NCBI RefSeq assembly: GCF_022605165.1
Contig: NC_063070.1
Location: 2,728,001-2,792,000 of the forward strand
Reading direction: 5' to 3'
Length of the DNA stretch: 64,000 nucleotides
Source: Purpureocillium takamizusanense
Taxonomy: Eukaryota > Ascomycota > Sordariomycetes > Hypocreales > Ophiocordycipitaceae
The stretch's first letter is position 1. Every line of letters begins with the position of its first letter. Below, piece after piece: positions 12,201 to 22,435 of this stretch. Position numbers and translations under genes: made by a program. The notes beneath the pieces were generated by a model, which ran no database searches, was not told the origin of the DNA, and worked only from the letters and a program-made list of their open reading frames with translations.

Positions 12201-12878
12201 GCCACGTTTCGCGATGAGCTTGCAATCGAGCTTGCAAAGCACCACCTCCCAAGTTCCTTCCGAAGGGTGGACCATGCATGACATCTTGGCCTTGTTCCCG
12301 CGCCACGGCATCGGCGGAAGCTGACGATGGAAAACCTGCGGGTCCAAATGTTGAACTACGTACTAATACTGCTGCTGCTGCTGCTGCTACAGCACTCCGG
12401 CCCCTCCTCCTCGAACGGGAAGCAGTGGGCTTGGGTAAAAAGTGCTCGTCACTCGGCACTGCCTAACCTCGGGAATCTCAACCAGATTGGGCAACCATAT
12501 GCTTGGTCCGGTGATCCTTGTATGCCAAGCAACGGCATTCCGACGACACACGCCAAGTGTGCTGAGCGTGATTTGGTCTCAAAACTGCTCGCCGTCGTAG
12601 AAACGTCGCCGGGGCTGGGAGATGGTCTATAGCATGGCGGCCGTCGAGAAGTCGCTTCATGGGGTTTGATGCTCATTGAGGTTATATGCGATGGTGTTTC
12701 CCATGACTGCTTTCGCGCTTATTATCCATTACCTTTACTCCGAATTGAGAATACTGAGAAATTGCAAAAGTGGTTGCGCAAACACATACCCACCATTCAA
12801 AGCTGATGGCATCTTTTACTCACAAGTACACCAACCACAATACTGTAATGACCATCAAGCTACTCCAGCGAAAGCTCA
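9222..12878. other. Long gene-poor interval (3.66 kb)
   Basis: I find no convincing gene here. Open frames are short, mostly lack ATG starts and have arbitrary composition. The stretch holds a (CGT)7 run at 10358-10378, a 7-bp C-rich repeat at 10707-10762, several GTAGG/GTACC-rich patches near 9640-9800, and a CTG run near 12370. A non-coding transcript or long ERG13 promoter cannot be excluded. Confidence 0.5.
10707..10762. repeat. 7-bp minisatellite (CCCCCGT/CCCCCAT)
   Basis: About eight 7-base units alternate between CCCCCGT (left) and CCCCCAT (right) variants. The C-rich strand and its G-rich complement could form i-motif or G-quadruplex structures. Confidence 0.85.
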
Positions 12879-14077
12879 TCAGCTCGTCCCCCCAGCCGCA
12901 CGCCGCCGCAGGATCCCCCACGCGTTTTCCCAGTATATAGCCCTCCGCGCCGCACAGCCTCGAAACACCTTGGGCACCTCCTCGTCCATCACCCCAACGA
13001 GATCCAGCACGATACCCTCCGCCGTGTACGGGTAGTCGCTCCCGTACGTCAAGCGACTGGCGTTCACGTACGGCAGCAAGCCGTGGATCTGGTCCGGGAA
13101 CGCAAACCCCGCCAGGTCAAAGTAAAACTGCGACCGCAGCGTCTCCTTGACGGACTCGAGCGGCAAAGGGGAGGACCCGGGGACGACGACGCCCGCAAAG
13201 GCTACGAAGCGCGCGACCAGCGGCGTGAGCGCGCCGCCCGCGTGGGATAGGATGAAGGTGACGTCCGGGATCCGCTGCATGGTCCCCGAGATAAAGAGGT
13301 TGACGACGGCCCGCGCGGTGTCGAAGAGGAACTCGAACATGGGGTTGGGATACTGCGGCAGCGCCGGCGCCGCGGGACGCGTGCTGCTCGTGCCGTTGCC
13401 GACGCACGGGCTCGTCGGGTGCACGAAGACGACGGCTCTCCGCTCGTTGAGGGCCTTGAAGACGGGCTCGAGGACGGGGTCGCCCAGGTACACCCCGTGA
13501 GCGTTGGTCAGGACCACCACGCCGTCCGCGTTTAGAACGTCGAGCGCGTACTCAATCTCCCGCAGGCTCCCCTCGACGTCCGGGAGGGGAAGCGAGGCCC
13601 AGAACCCAAACTTGTCGGGGCGTCTCCTCTTGAGGTCCGCGGCGAACTCGTTGCACCGCCTCGTGAGGTTTCGCCCCAGCTGCACGTCCCCGGGGACGAG
13701 GTGCGTGCCCGGCGACGTGATGCTGAGTATGGACTTGTCGATCTTTGCCTTGGCCATCATCGCCAAGTGAGCCTCCTCCGACCAGGCCTTTTTTTTCTTG
13801 TTCGTCATCAATGGGTTCTCAGCAGGCATTGAGGGGCGTGTGAGCATCGTGCTCGGTCGTAACAGAGAAGGAACAGAATGCAACCCACCGGAATCCCAGG
13901 CATGCCGTCGGGCTTGCCATAGCCGTACTTGATTGACTCTTCTCGCCAGAAAGGCGGGACAAAGTGAGTGTGCGTATCTATCCGTCCATGCTGGACGTGT
14001 TCCGTGTGAGATACGCCATGTCCGTGGACAGCGGCCAGATGAAGCAAGGGCAAGATGACGAGAAAAGAGGGAATCAT
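12879..14077 (-). CDS. Secreted amidohydrolase, ACMSD-like decarboxylase family
   Basis: There are two exons, 14077-13889 and 13787-12879, giving about 365 residues. The start at 14077 is chosen because it gives a clean signal peptide; the frame extends upstream without an obvious alternative. Metal ligands of the amidohydrolase-2/ACMSD family are present: HxH at 36/38 (IDTHTH), His186 (FVHPTSP), His245 (LSHAGGALTPLVAR) and Asp314 (YGSDYPYT). Family members decarboxylate aromatic or semialdehyde acids using zinc. The intron begins GTGGGT; I place its end at an unusual AAG acceptor (AAAAAAAAG/GCC), because this joins GMPGIP directly to AWSEEAHLAM as in relatives. A GAG acceptor 27 bases earlier is the alternative and would add NPLMTNKKK. 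Substrate is unknown. Confidence 0.85.
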
Positions 14078-15753
14078 GATGAAATGTCTGTTCGCAAGCG
14101 TTGAATCGAAGAGGGGCAAGGGGGCGCAGGAGCCTCTTCCAGTGCAGGCCCTAGATTCCACGCGGAGCGACCTGGATGGTATTAATGCCCAATGGAGAAG
14201 CTATCACTATAGATGCCGGGCCCCCGGATGTCTCATTCAATCGCACTACCCTACCGTATCTGCGGTATCACAGAGCACAATCGACAGTTTCCCCGCGAAC
14301 GGGAGACAGTTCTGTGGGGAACCATGTACAATATGCGTCTGGCCGGGGCAACCTCAACACCCAATTCTCACTATGAAGAGCCCAAATGGTCCCTCAGGTA
14401 ACAGTATCTATCATTCGCTTTCTCGCTAGTTACAAGACTAATGCATGTCGGCGGCAGGTTGTGGGATCCGGGATATCGTGGCCGCGGGGTGAGATGTGGG
14501 GACGAGAACATTGAAGGGTTCATGGTGTATCGACTATCAAGCTCACTGCCTCCGAGGCTTGGCTGGAGCTTGGTCCCGCAGCCGGCTGAAAGAGAGCTAC
14601 ACACGTACATGACTGTGTATGCATTGACGGCAGGCAGTGGCAGGCCGATGTGTCGGATCGGCCGACAATGCGGGGTCTATGGTAGTTGACTTCAGGCCGC
14701 GACTGGATGAAGGATCCGGCTTTGGGTCGCCCGGCTTTGTGGCGCCCGGAACTCTTTAGCAATCCATCGATGCCGCATGCCGCGGGGGTGAGAGACCTCC
14801 GCCTACACTTGGTGTACGTTCACCCACGCGCGCAGTTATTACCTTCAAAGATGGAATGGTGTCCGGCAACAGTTTTGGGTTGATTGTTTCATATTGTACT
14901 TTGAAGACCACCGCATTGATACTCGCCAACACGAAGAATTAAATAGACCCGAGGGCGTTAGCATAACCATCATCGGAGAACAATGAGATGGTCGCTCGCT
15001 CTTGAACGAGCTCGGGTCTCGACCTCCCGGAGGAGCGCGCTCGGTTCTGCGCGTTGCGCTCGTGGATCGCCTTGCTCGTTGTGATCACACATTAGCTTCA
15101 CTCCCTGCAGCGAAGCGCACACAGGCCGTGTCCTAACTATCAATACTACAATGCACAGTACTATCATGAATGCAACCCCCTGTCACTTGCAACAGAGTGT
15201 ATGCAACGGGCAGTCAGGAACTTTATACGCAAGTGTGGACTGGTCGACTTGCTGGCTCGGTTGGACAGACAGTTCCCACATCGAATAGCCGGTTCCCCAA
15301 CACGCACACGCGCGCGGCAGAAGCGTCCAACCAAAACCGCTGCGTAGGCCGAGGTCGCTTACGGTGCCTATCTTACTGATTGATTGCTTCGTGACTGATT
15401 GATTGCCTGAAGTGTCTTGGCCGATGTCGCCTACTTCCTCCTTGGCGGGCCGCCGTCTACTTGCCTTTTCGGGCAATCCCCCCCCAAACATGATCGTCGC
15501 CAGGTCAGCTCGACGTCATCACTCACACTCACTCTTACACACACGCGCGCGCACACACTCGCCTCGCTGCCGAGCCGACGCCACAGGCAGATCATCTCAT
15601 CTGCCCTCGTCCAGTCTAGTCCCCCCATCGCGGGACGCAAAGCCCCAGTCGGGCCCAGTGGATGAGTGTTTCCACGACCGGCCGTCTCACCAGCCACGAG
15701 GGGAAGAAGCTGCCCTCCTCCTCCCCGTCGTCGCCGTCGTCGCCGCCGCAGTC
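14078..15753. other. Divergent intergenic region, no gene seen
   Basis: 1.68 kb separate the starts of the amidohydrolase (-) and flavoprotein (+) genes. Only short open frames without coding character are seen, with a CA-rich stretch near 15520-15560. Both promoters should lie here. Confidence 0.55.
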
Positions 15754-17595
15754 ATGTCAGAAGCCTCCGACGTGCTGATATTCATCGGCGTGCTCGCGCT
15801 CTACTACGTCATCTTCTTCTACCAAAACACCATCTCGCGCCTCCTCTCCGGCCTCCGCCCCGCCGGCACCGGCATCGGCATCGGCATCGACACTGATGCG
15901 GCGGCGGCGGCACGAGGGGCGGGTTTGACAGCGACGGCGACAACCAAGCCCGTCCTGCCGTCCGACGTCGACGTCCTCGTCGTCGGGTCCGGCAACGCAG
16001 GCTTCTCGGCCGCCATCGCCGCCGCGCAGGCCGGCGCCCGACGCGTCCTCCTCATCGACAAGTGCCCCGAGGCCTGGGCCGGCGGCAACTCGTACTTCAC
16101 CGCGGGCGCGTACCGCTTCGTCCACCGCGGGCTCGACGACGTGCGCGCCCTCGTCACCAACCTCGACGACGACGCCATCGAGGACAAGGTCGACCTGCCC
16201 GCCTACTCGCACGAGGACTTCGAGGACGACGTCGGGCGCGTGTGCGGCGGGCGCTCCGACCCCCGGCTCGTCAAGGCCCTCGTCGACGAGTCCGCCGCCG
16301 CGGTCCGCTGGCTCGCCCGCCTCGGCGTGCGCTTCCACCTCAGCTTCAACCGCCAGGCGTACGTGGTGCACGGCAAGATCAAGTTCTGGGGCGGGCTGTG
16401 CGTGCGCGCGGCCGACGGCGGCAAGAGCCTCGTCGCGGACCTGCAGGAGGCGGCGCGCCGGCACGCCGTCCAGGTGCGCTACTCGACGGCGTTTCTCGGC
16501 CTCGAGCGCGACTGGGGGGCGACGACGGGGGCGGGCGACCTCATCGTCTCGGTCGACGACGACGGCGTGCGCCGCACCGTCGCGAGCAAGGCCGTCGTCC
16601 TCGCCGCGGGAGGGTTCGAGGCCAACCCCCGGCTGCGCAGCCAGTACCTCGGCCCCGGGTGGGACATGGCGCTCGTGCGCGGCACGCCGTACAACACGGG
16701 CGAGGCGCTCGAGACGGCCATGCGGTGCCTCGACGCCGCCCCCGCGGGCAACTGGTCCGGGTGCCACTCGGTCGCCTGGGACGCGCACGCCCACCCCCTG
16801 AGCGGCGACCGCGAGGCCTCCAACGAGCTCACCAAGTCGGGCTACCCGCTCGGCCTCATGCTCAACCTCGACGGCCTGCGCTTCGTCGATGAGGGCGCCG
16901 ACCTGCGCAACTACACCTACGCCCGCTTCGGCCGCGCCATCCTCGCCCAGCCCGGCCACGCCGCCTTCCAGGTCTGGGACGCCCAGATGAGCGCCTGGCT
17001 GCGCAGCGAGGAGTACCGCCCGGAGCGGGCGCGCCGCGTCGAGGCGGACACGCTCGAGGAGCTGGCCGACAAGCTGTGCGCCGGAGGAGGCGGAGGCGGA
17101 GGCGGAGGCGGCGGCGGAGGAGGACGAGGAGAAGGACGAGGAACAGACGCCGTGGCCACTCTGCGCGACAAAGACGCCTTCCTGCGCACCATCCGCGAGT
17201 ACAACCAAGCGGCGCATCTGCACCGACAGGAGAATCCCGCCCTCAAGTGGGATCCCTCCGTCAAGGACGGCCTGTCCACGCAGTCCAAGGCCATGCAGCT
17301 CGACCTGCCCAAGTCCAACTGGGCCGTGCCGCTCGAGAAGCCCCCCTTTCTCGCCGTGCGCGTGGCCTGCGGCATCACCTTTACCTTTGGCGGGCTCAAG
17401 GTCGATCCCGCGACGTGCCAGCTGCTGCGTCAGTCCAACGGACACCCCAATCGGGGCATCTACTGCGTCGGCGAGATGATGGGCGGCCTGTTCTACCAGA
17501 ATTACCCCGGCGGGAGCGGACTCACCGCCGGCACCGTCTTCGGGCGGAGGGCTGGACAGGCTGCGGCGGCGGCGATCAAGGCCGACTTCAGGTAG
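15754..17595 (+). CDS. Membrane-anchored FAD dehydrogenase, fumarate reductase/tricarballylate dehydrogenase-like
   Basis: The product is a single-exon protein of 613 residues. The ATG at 15754 is preferred because the residues before it look untranslated, and those after it form a hydrophobic segment (~6-24) typical of an N-terminal anchor. A Rossmann FAD motif follows (DVLVVGSGNAGFSAA, GSGNAG at 78-83, then VLLIDK). The C-terminus has the second FAD contact GIYCVGEMMGG and the motif NYPGGSGLTAGTVFGRRAG. This arrangement is that of FAD_binding_2 flavoproteins such as fumarate reductase, KSDH and TcuA. Catalysis would be oxidation or reduction of a C=C bond next to a carboxylate or ketone. 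A poly-Gly loop sits at ~444-458. The gene ends 208 bases from the convergent BCS1-like stop. Confidence 0.85.
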   Translation: MSEASDVLIFIGVLALYYVIFFYQNTISRLLSGLRPAGTGIGIGIDTDAAAAARGAGLTATATTKPVLPSDVDVLVVGSGNAGFSAAIAAAQAGARRVLLIDKCPEAWAGGNSYFTAGAYRFVHRGLDDVRALVTNLDDDAIEDKVDLPAYSHEDFEDDVGRVCGGRSDPRLVKALVDESAAAVRWLARLGVRFHLSFNRQAYVVHGKIKFWGGLCVRAADGGKSLVADLQEAARRHAVQVRYSTAFLGLERDWGATTGAGDLIVSVDDDGVRRTVASKAVVLAAGGFEANPRLRSQYLGPGWDMALVRGTPYNTGEALETAMRCLDAAPAGNWSGCHSVAWDAHAHPLSGDREASNELTKSGYPLGLMLNLDGLRFVDEGADLRNYTYARFGRAILAQPGHAAFQVWDAQMSAWLRSEEYRPERARRVEADTLEELADKLCAGGGGGGGGGGGGGGRGEGRGTDAVATLRDKDAFLRTIREYNQAAHLHRQENPALKWDPSVKDGLSTQSKAMQLDLPKSNWAVPLEKPPFLAVRVACGITFTFGGLKVDPATCQLLRQSNGHPNRGIYCVGEMMGGLFYQNYPGGSGLTAGTVFGRRAGQAAAAAIKADFR

Positions 17596-17803
17596 GCAGC
17601 GGCAAGAGCATGAACGAATTAGACGACTCACGGGAACACGCCGCCACATTGAAAAGAAAGCAAGCGTCTCGATAGAATTTCCAGTTGCATGCTGCGTCGC
17701 CTCGCTGTCCGTGTAAACGACCGTGTCTGTGTAAAAATAACATGTGTAACCATTTCTCTACATCCACCCCCTGCCCGATAGACTCTGCGGCGTCTGCACC
17801 GCT

Positions 17804-19663
17804 TTACGGCGTCCCATATCCCGAGTCCGACTGGACCGTTGCCTTAATCACTCCCGCATCTGACGTCGAGTCCGTGCTATCCGTTGAGACGGCTTCCAGC
17901 TCGCCATTGAGCACAGCCTCACTCTCGCCGCCCGCATCCGACCGCTCCCAGGAGCCATCGTCTGACCGCCCTACCTTGGCTTCCAGTTCCTTGGCCTTAG
18001 CCTGCTCCTCTGACTCCTTGCGCTTCTTCTCTGCCTCCTCGGCTGCCTTTTCCTTCTTCTCCTTGCGGGTTCGAATCACCCAGCTGCTCACAGCTGCGAT
18101 TGCGTCCGCGGGCTCGTGCTTGTGTTGCAGCAATAAGCCCTGGATCTCTGCAGGTGAGAATTCCAGCTCCGGAATCAGTTTGGCAAAGCGCTCCGCCTGT
18201 TCGCCTACCCGTTTGCGGATCTCGATCCGTTCTTTCTCCTCTGCCACGGGATCTTCGGGTTCAACCATCTTGGCGCCGGCACGGCGACGGCGTGACGGGG
18301 CAGTTTCGTTCTCATACGGAGAGTAGATGGCGCGGAATATGGAAGCAGTCATGACCTCGTCCGCGAGACCAAAGTGAATCATCCTGTCAACGCGACCCGG
18401 GCGGATGAGCGCCTTGTCCAGTTTCTCGATGTGGTTGGTGGTCATGATGAGAATCCGTCCCTCCTGCGAGGCAACGCCGTCGAGAATGTTCAGCAGGCCA
18501 GAGAGCGATAGGGAGCCGCCAGCACCCGCCGCCGGCATCGGCATCTCAGGCATCCTCCACTGGTAAGGGGAGGCGGAGGGCGGAGTCCTGACGGGGGCGG
18601 GCATCGGTGCAGGCGGAGGAGTCTCGCGGGTATGGGTGAGTCCGGCGCTATCAATGTCCTCGAGCAGGACGATGCAGCGGGTAGGTAACTCGTTGAAGAG
18701 CTTGGAGATCGTCTCCTCGGTTGCCGACGCGGAATTAAGGCTGACGATGTAAATCTTCATGCTCAACTGGCCCGCCAGCGCAAAGCTGAGGGAGCTCTTT
18801 CCCGTGCCGGGAGGGCCGTGGAAGAGGTACCCGCGACGGTAGGGGATACCGCGATTGGCGTACCACTGACGAGTGTTTGCATCTAGATAGTCGTGGGCGT
18901 CATTCAGCAAGTCCTTCTTGACACCGTCGTCGAGGATGACGGTAGAGAAGGGCCGGCGTCGGCGTGACATGCAGCGCTGCCACATCTTGTCCGAGAGGTT
19001 GGCGCGATAGATGAGCGTCTTGCGGGCGTCCTTTTCCATATACTCGGCGTAGCACTCGGCAAGCAGCTCCTTGAGGACGCGCGGGTTGCGGCCGTAGCAG
19101 TAGATGTACAGCTCTTCGCGGTCATTCTTGCCATCCTTGGTACTGGGGCGGACGCGGAGAAAGCGGAACTTGGTGCCGTTGTACTTGAACGAGTGCTGCG
19201 TCTCAAAATCTGGCGTGTAATGAAGTGTCGCCTCCTTGACCTCGTCCTCGCTGCCGCTGGCATCGTTGAACTGCTCCCGGTACCAATAGCGAAAATTTCG
19301 GAGCCGCATGCTGACCTCCTTGTTGACACGGAAGCGGCGCGACGAGCGCGAGAAGGATTGCTTCGACAGCCATAGCATCACCATCTCGTAAGCCTCATCA
19401 TCCTCGGCGATGGAGGCCGAGGTCACGAAATAGAGTTGGATGAACTCTCGGTAGTACCAGCGAAGCCAGTCAAACGCAAAGAAGAGACCAAAGGCGGCAA
19501 CGAGGAATGGGATGTAGGCGTTGGGATCAATGCCCAAGAAGCTGAGCAGGGGGGAAAGAATACCAGAGATGCCCGGGAACAGGTAGTTGAGCGTGAAGAG
19601 ACCCGAAGATTCGTGGGGCAGCGATGAAGGCGCCGACGGCGACTCCTGATGGTCAGTTTCCAT
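17804..19663 (-). CDS. BCS1-like AAA ATPase, predicted mitochondrial inner membrane
   Basis: This is one exon of 619 residues from the only in-frame ATG before the domain. A transmembrane helix lies at ~49-67 (YIPFLVAAFGLFFAFDW), followed by a BCS1_N-type region (~65-265) and an AAA module with Walker A GPPGTGKS (283-290), Walker B IVLLEDIDSA (331-340), sensor-1 TTN and arginine finger RPGRVD (421-426). Yeast Bcs1 moves the folded Rieske protein across the inner membrane for complex III. Filamentous fungi carry several paralogues, and this one differs from the core orthologue in a Pro-rich insert (~341-383) and a long charged C-terminal tail (from ~525). I therefore leave the symbol empty. 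The role is likely chaperone or translocase. Confidence 0.9.
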   Translation of the reverse strand: METDHQESPSAPSSLPHESSGLFTLNYLFPGISGILSPLLSFLGIDPNAYIPFLVAAFGLFFAFDWLRWYYREFIQLYFVTSASIAEDDEAYEMVMLWLSKQSFSRSSRRFRVNKEVSMRLRNFRYWYREQFNDASGSEDEVKEATLHYTPDFETQHSFKYNGTKFRFLRVRPSTKDGKNDREELYIYCYGRNPRVLKELLAECYAEYMEKDARKTLIYRANLSDKMWQRCMSRRRRPFSTVILDDGVKKDLLNDAHDYLDANTRQWYANRGIPYRRGYLFHGPPGTGKSSLSFALAGQLSMKIYIVSLNSASATEETISKLFNELPTRCIVLLEDIDSAGLTHTRETPPPAPMPAPVRTPPSASPYQWRMPEMPMPAAGAGGSLSLSGLLNILDGVASQEGRILIMTTNHIEKLDKALIRPGRVDRMIHFGLADEVMTASIFRAIYSPYENETAPSRRRRAGAKMVEPEDPVAEEKERIEIRKRVGEQAERFAKLIPELEFSPAEIQGLLLQHKHEPADAIAAVSSWVIRTRKEKKEKAAEEAEKKRKESEEQAKAKELEAKVGRSDDGSWERSDAGGESEAVLNGELEAVSTDSTDSTSDAGVIKATVQSDSGYGTP

Positions 19664-21829
19664 GATGGCGGCCCGGCAAAGACTGCTAACGGCGGCAAGG
19701 CATGAGCAACGGGGACGGTGGTCGACAGCCCGCCTTCTAGAACAGGAGAGATGCTCTTCTTTAAGTAGGTGCCTGCTCCGTGGCGAAGATGGATGACCGA
19801 TCGGGAGGTCAGAGTGTCCCTCGTCAAGGGCTCGTTCGTCCTGGCGAGCAAACAAACAGCGTCGTCAGCTCGTTGGGGCCCTGGTCGCCAAAGGGTAACG
19901 GACCAAAGTGAGGATGAGGTTTCGCCACGCAGTGTGCGTGCCCGCGTTTGGCCGCATCACGCCGCAACGCCAGACATGCAGCTGGAAGGCCGGCCAGGCC
20001 AGCCAGGGCGTCAGCCTCCCTTCACCGTGCGTCTGTCCCTGCTCGACCCGAGCTGCAAGTACGGACGGTAGGTGCAGTACCCAAAGCACCTAAGGTACCT
20101 ACCTGTGAAATGGTGGCCGGGCAGGTCGCGCTTGCCACAGACGGCCATGCCGGGGGCAGCCACAGGTACGGCCAGTGCCTGCATCGCGCGTACCCTCACA
20201 GGTCGTGGCGGCTTTGGGGGCACGGCAACGGGTACGAGTACGGGTACCTGAGGAGGAGGGTACTTGGGCAGCGTGCAGGCAGGTACCTGAGGCGAGGCAC
20301 ATTAGGTAACTTTGGCAAGTAGTACCAACTGATGGCAGAGCCCCTTCCGGTTTACCTGGTGGCCTCATATGCATGTGCGCAGCTGGGCGAATATCTGGAG
20401 GCAGGTGCCCTGGGCGGGTGACTCCTGCGGCCTGCGTCGTCGCAAGTGCCGGGCAGGAGCCATGATGAGGCTCAGTCGCGGACTCCGTCTCACTCTCAGC
20501 CCTGCCAATTGCAACACAACACCACACAGTCACACACACCTGCCCGTGACCTGGCTGGCTGCCTTGGAAGTGGCCTCCACTGCCTGTTGGCGGCCCAGGC
20601 GGCCACCACCCCCACTTCCGTCTCTTTGGCTCTGGATGGCATCTTACTCCGCCGCCCTCCGCATCGTCAGTCGGCCACTGCATCTTTTCACAGGTGGAAT
20701 GGCGCGAAGCACTTTCACCGGGCACGCAAATGTGCCACATCCCCCGGTCATACGTATCTCAACCTTCATCATCTCATTCTTGCCCCTAACGTATCGGCAT
20801 ATGAGGCCAATCACCACCACCAACAACCCCGCTCGTCCGCCCGTCCATCTCCCGCTGCCTGGGCGCCTTGCCCGTCTGCCGCCTGGCTGCCTCGCCAAGC
20901 GTGCCGTGTCCGTCTGCGTTTGCGGCGTCGACCACGGTCCAGCATCCACGCAGCACAGCCAACCAACATGGCTGATCCATACCTGCCTCTCGGCCATGCT
21001 GCAGATTCCAAGCGGTTTGAAGCGCAAGGTGGGTGGCATTCTTCAGCCCAAGCAGCTGGGAGGATCCGCTTCGGGCGCCCAGCAGGCGTGATGGCTGCCG
21101 ACCTCCTGGCTCTTCCGACTCCTCCAGGGCTCTGGAGTGTTGGACCGACACGGACAATGAACATTCTCCTCCGGAGACTCCCTATTTCAGTTGCAAACAA
21201 AGACGACTACTTTTTACGTAACTTGGGCGCATGTTTGTCACGGCGCAGCCGTGTTCAAGCTCCTGAGTCCGAGCCCCGACCGTCTCTTGCAACCAAGCAT
21301 ACGCATCGGCCACCAAACACATATAAGTCCGACATTCGTCATAGGCCCGTTGTGCATCACTCGTGCGCGAAACGTCATGCAAGACACTGGCCCGCCCGGT
21401 CGTGCTTTAAATGATTCTTCATACGGCCCGTGGTACGACACGTTGGCGTTGCAGGTATTATCGGCAAACACTCTGCCAACCCGCGGTCCGTCCACGTCTC
21501 CGGAGTCCTAATGCACAAAAGTCTCCTTGTTTTGACAACGCCATCAAGCAGCTGATAATAGTTCCTTGATAACTTTATGGTCAACTTGACAGGACCATGA
21601 TTTCCAAGCAGGCCCCTTTTACCTAACATGCAGACTGCCAACTGGATCGTAGCCACAGACTATTTCAAGCCCAGTCCATAGAGCCACCTCTCGGGTTATC
21701 TTCAGCCTGGTACTCTGGACGTGGACGTGGCCATCAAGGTCTCACCTTGCACAGTTTTTAGGATCGTCTGGCACGGACACGCGCCGGATGTTTGCGCGGT
21801 TGCTGTCGGCACCATAAACCGCATAGCGC
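19664..21829. other. Intergenic region, no gene seen
   Basis: About 2.2 kb between the BCS1-like start and the end of the next minus-strand gene. The longest open frame (20446-21414, +) starts with GTG and has arbitrary composition. A patch rich in GGTACCT-like words lies at 20090-20310. No RNA gene is recognised. Confidence 0.5.
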
Positions 21830-22435
21830 TCAAGACCTGTATAAGCCTGCACCCAAAAGGTCGAAAGCGGGCGGGCTCCTGTCAATTCCGGGCTGTATAT
21901 TGTTGGCTTCCGGGGTCGGGGCAATGATTTGTATTGCCGGGCCATTTGGCTGCTCGTTGAAGCCGCCTTCCGTATAACTGGTGTCCCTTGCCAATCCGTT
22001 CTGCGTCGCTGGCTGCTGAACACGACCGCCCGCTGGAGCTGGCTCATGCGTTCCGTATTCTCCGTAATGCACCTGCGGCCGTGGTATATCATCAGCCAGA
22101 TCTGCTGGCATAAGGTCGTCTTCCTCGTAAACAGTTATCCAGAAGAGGCGACTGTGGAAGTCGGCCAGGCCGTCTACTGGCTCCCATGTGCCTGGATGAA
22201 CCCGTGTCTTCTTTTTGACGATGGTCGCATTGCGCGGCGCGCCCGTCACGTAGGCCATGATCCTGACGGCCGGTGACCGCCATTGATGCGACTGGATCTC
22301 CCTGTACATAGAGATGCGACCTCCGGTGCCCTGCCTGGCATAAAAGGTCACGCGGTTGCGGGACAAGCCGACGACCGATCGATCCCTACGAGAGGACGAG
22401 GAGGAGGTTGACGACGAGGGCGACGGTGAGGACAT
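21830..22435 (-). CDS. Hypothetical protein, 201 residues
   Basis: This is a single open frame starting with ATG (22435) in an otherwise gene-poor stretch. I do not recognise the product. A Ser-rich start (~1-16) is followed by a mixed, apparently folded middle (~20-115: RNRVTFYARQGTGGRISMY, VRIMAYVTGAP, WITVYEEDDLMP) and a Pro/Gln/Asn-rich tail. There is no signal peptide or membrane helix. Codon third positions are GC-biased and the composition looks like protein, which distinguishes it from the random frames nearby. An additional exon downstream or upstream is possible. Confidence 0.55.
   Translation of the reverse strand: MSSPSPSSSTSSSSSRRDRSVVGLSRNRVTFYARQGTGGRISMYREIQSHQWRSPAVRIMAYVTGAPRNATIVKKKTRVHPGTWEPVDGLADFHSRLFWITVYEEDDLMPADLADDIPRPQVHYGEYGTHEPAPAGGRVQQPATQNGLARDTSYTEGGFNEQPNGPAIQIIAPTPEANNIQPGIDRSPPAFDLLGAGLYRS

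Noticed and set aside
15757..17649. 630-codon open frame on the minus strand opposite the flavoprotein gene
   Set aside because: It is the antisense shadow of a GC-rich gene; composition is Val/Ala/Gly/Arg without any domain, while the + strand frame has clear FAD motifs.
12879..19663. Idea that amidohydrolase, flavoprotein and BCS1-like genes form a metabolic gene cluster
   Set aside because: There is no core biosynthetic enzyme, transporter or pathway regulator nearby, and the BCS1-like gene belongs to a mitochondrial chaperone family.
20446..21414. 322-codon plus-strand open frame in intergenic DNA
   Set aside because: Starts with GTG, not ATG; His/Arg/Pro/Ser-rich random composition and no domain.
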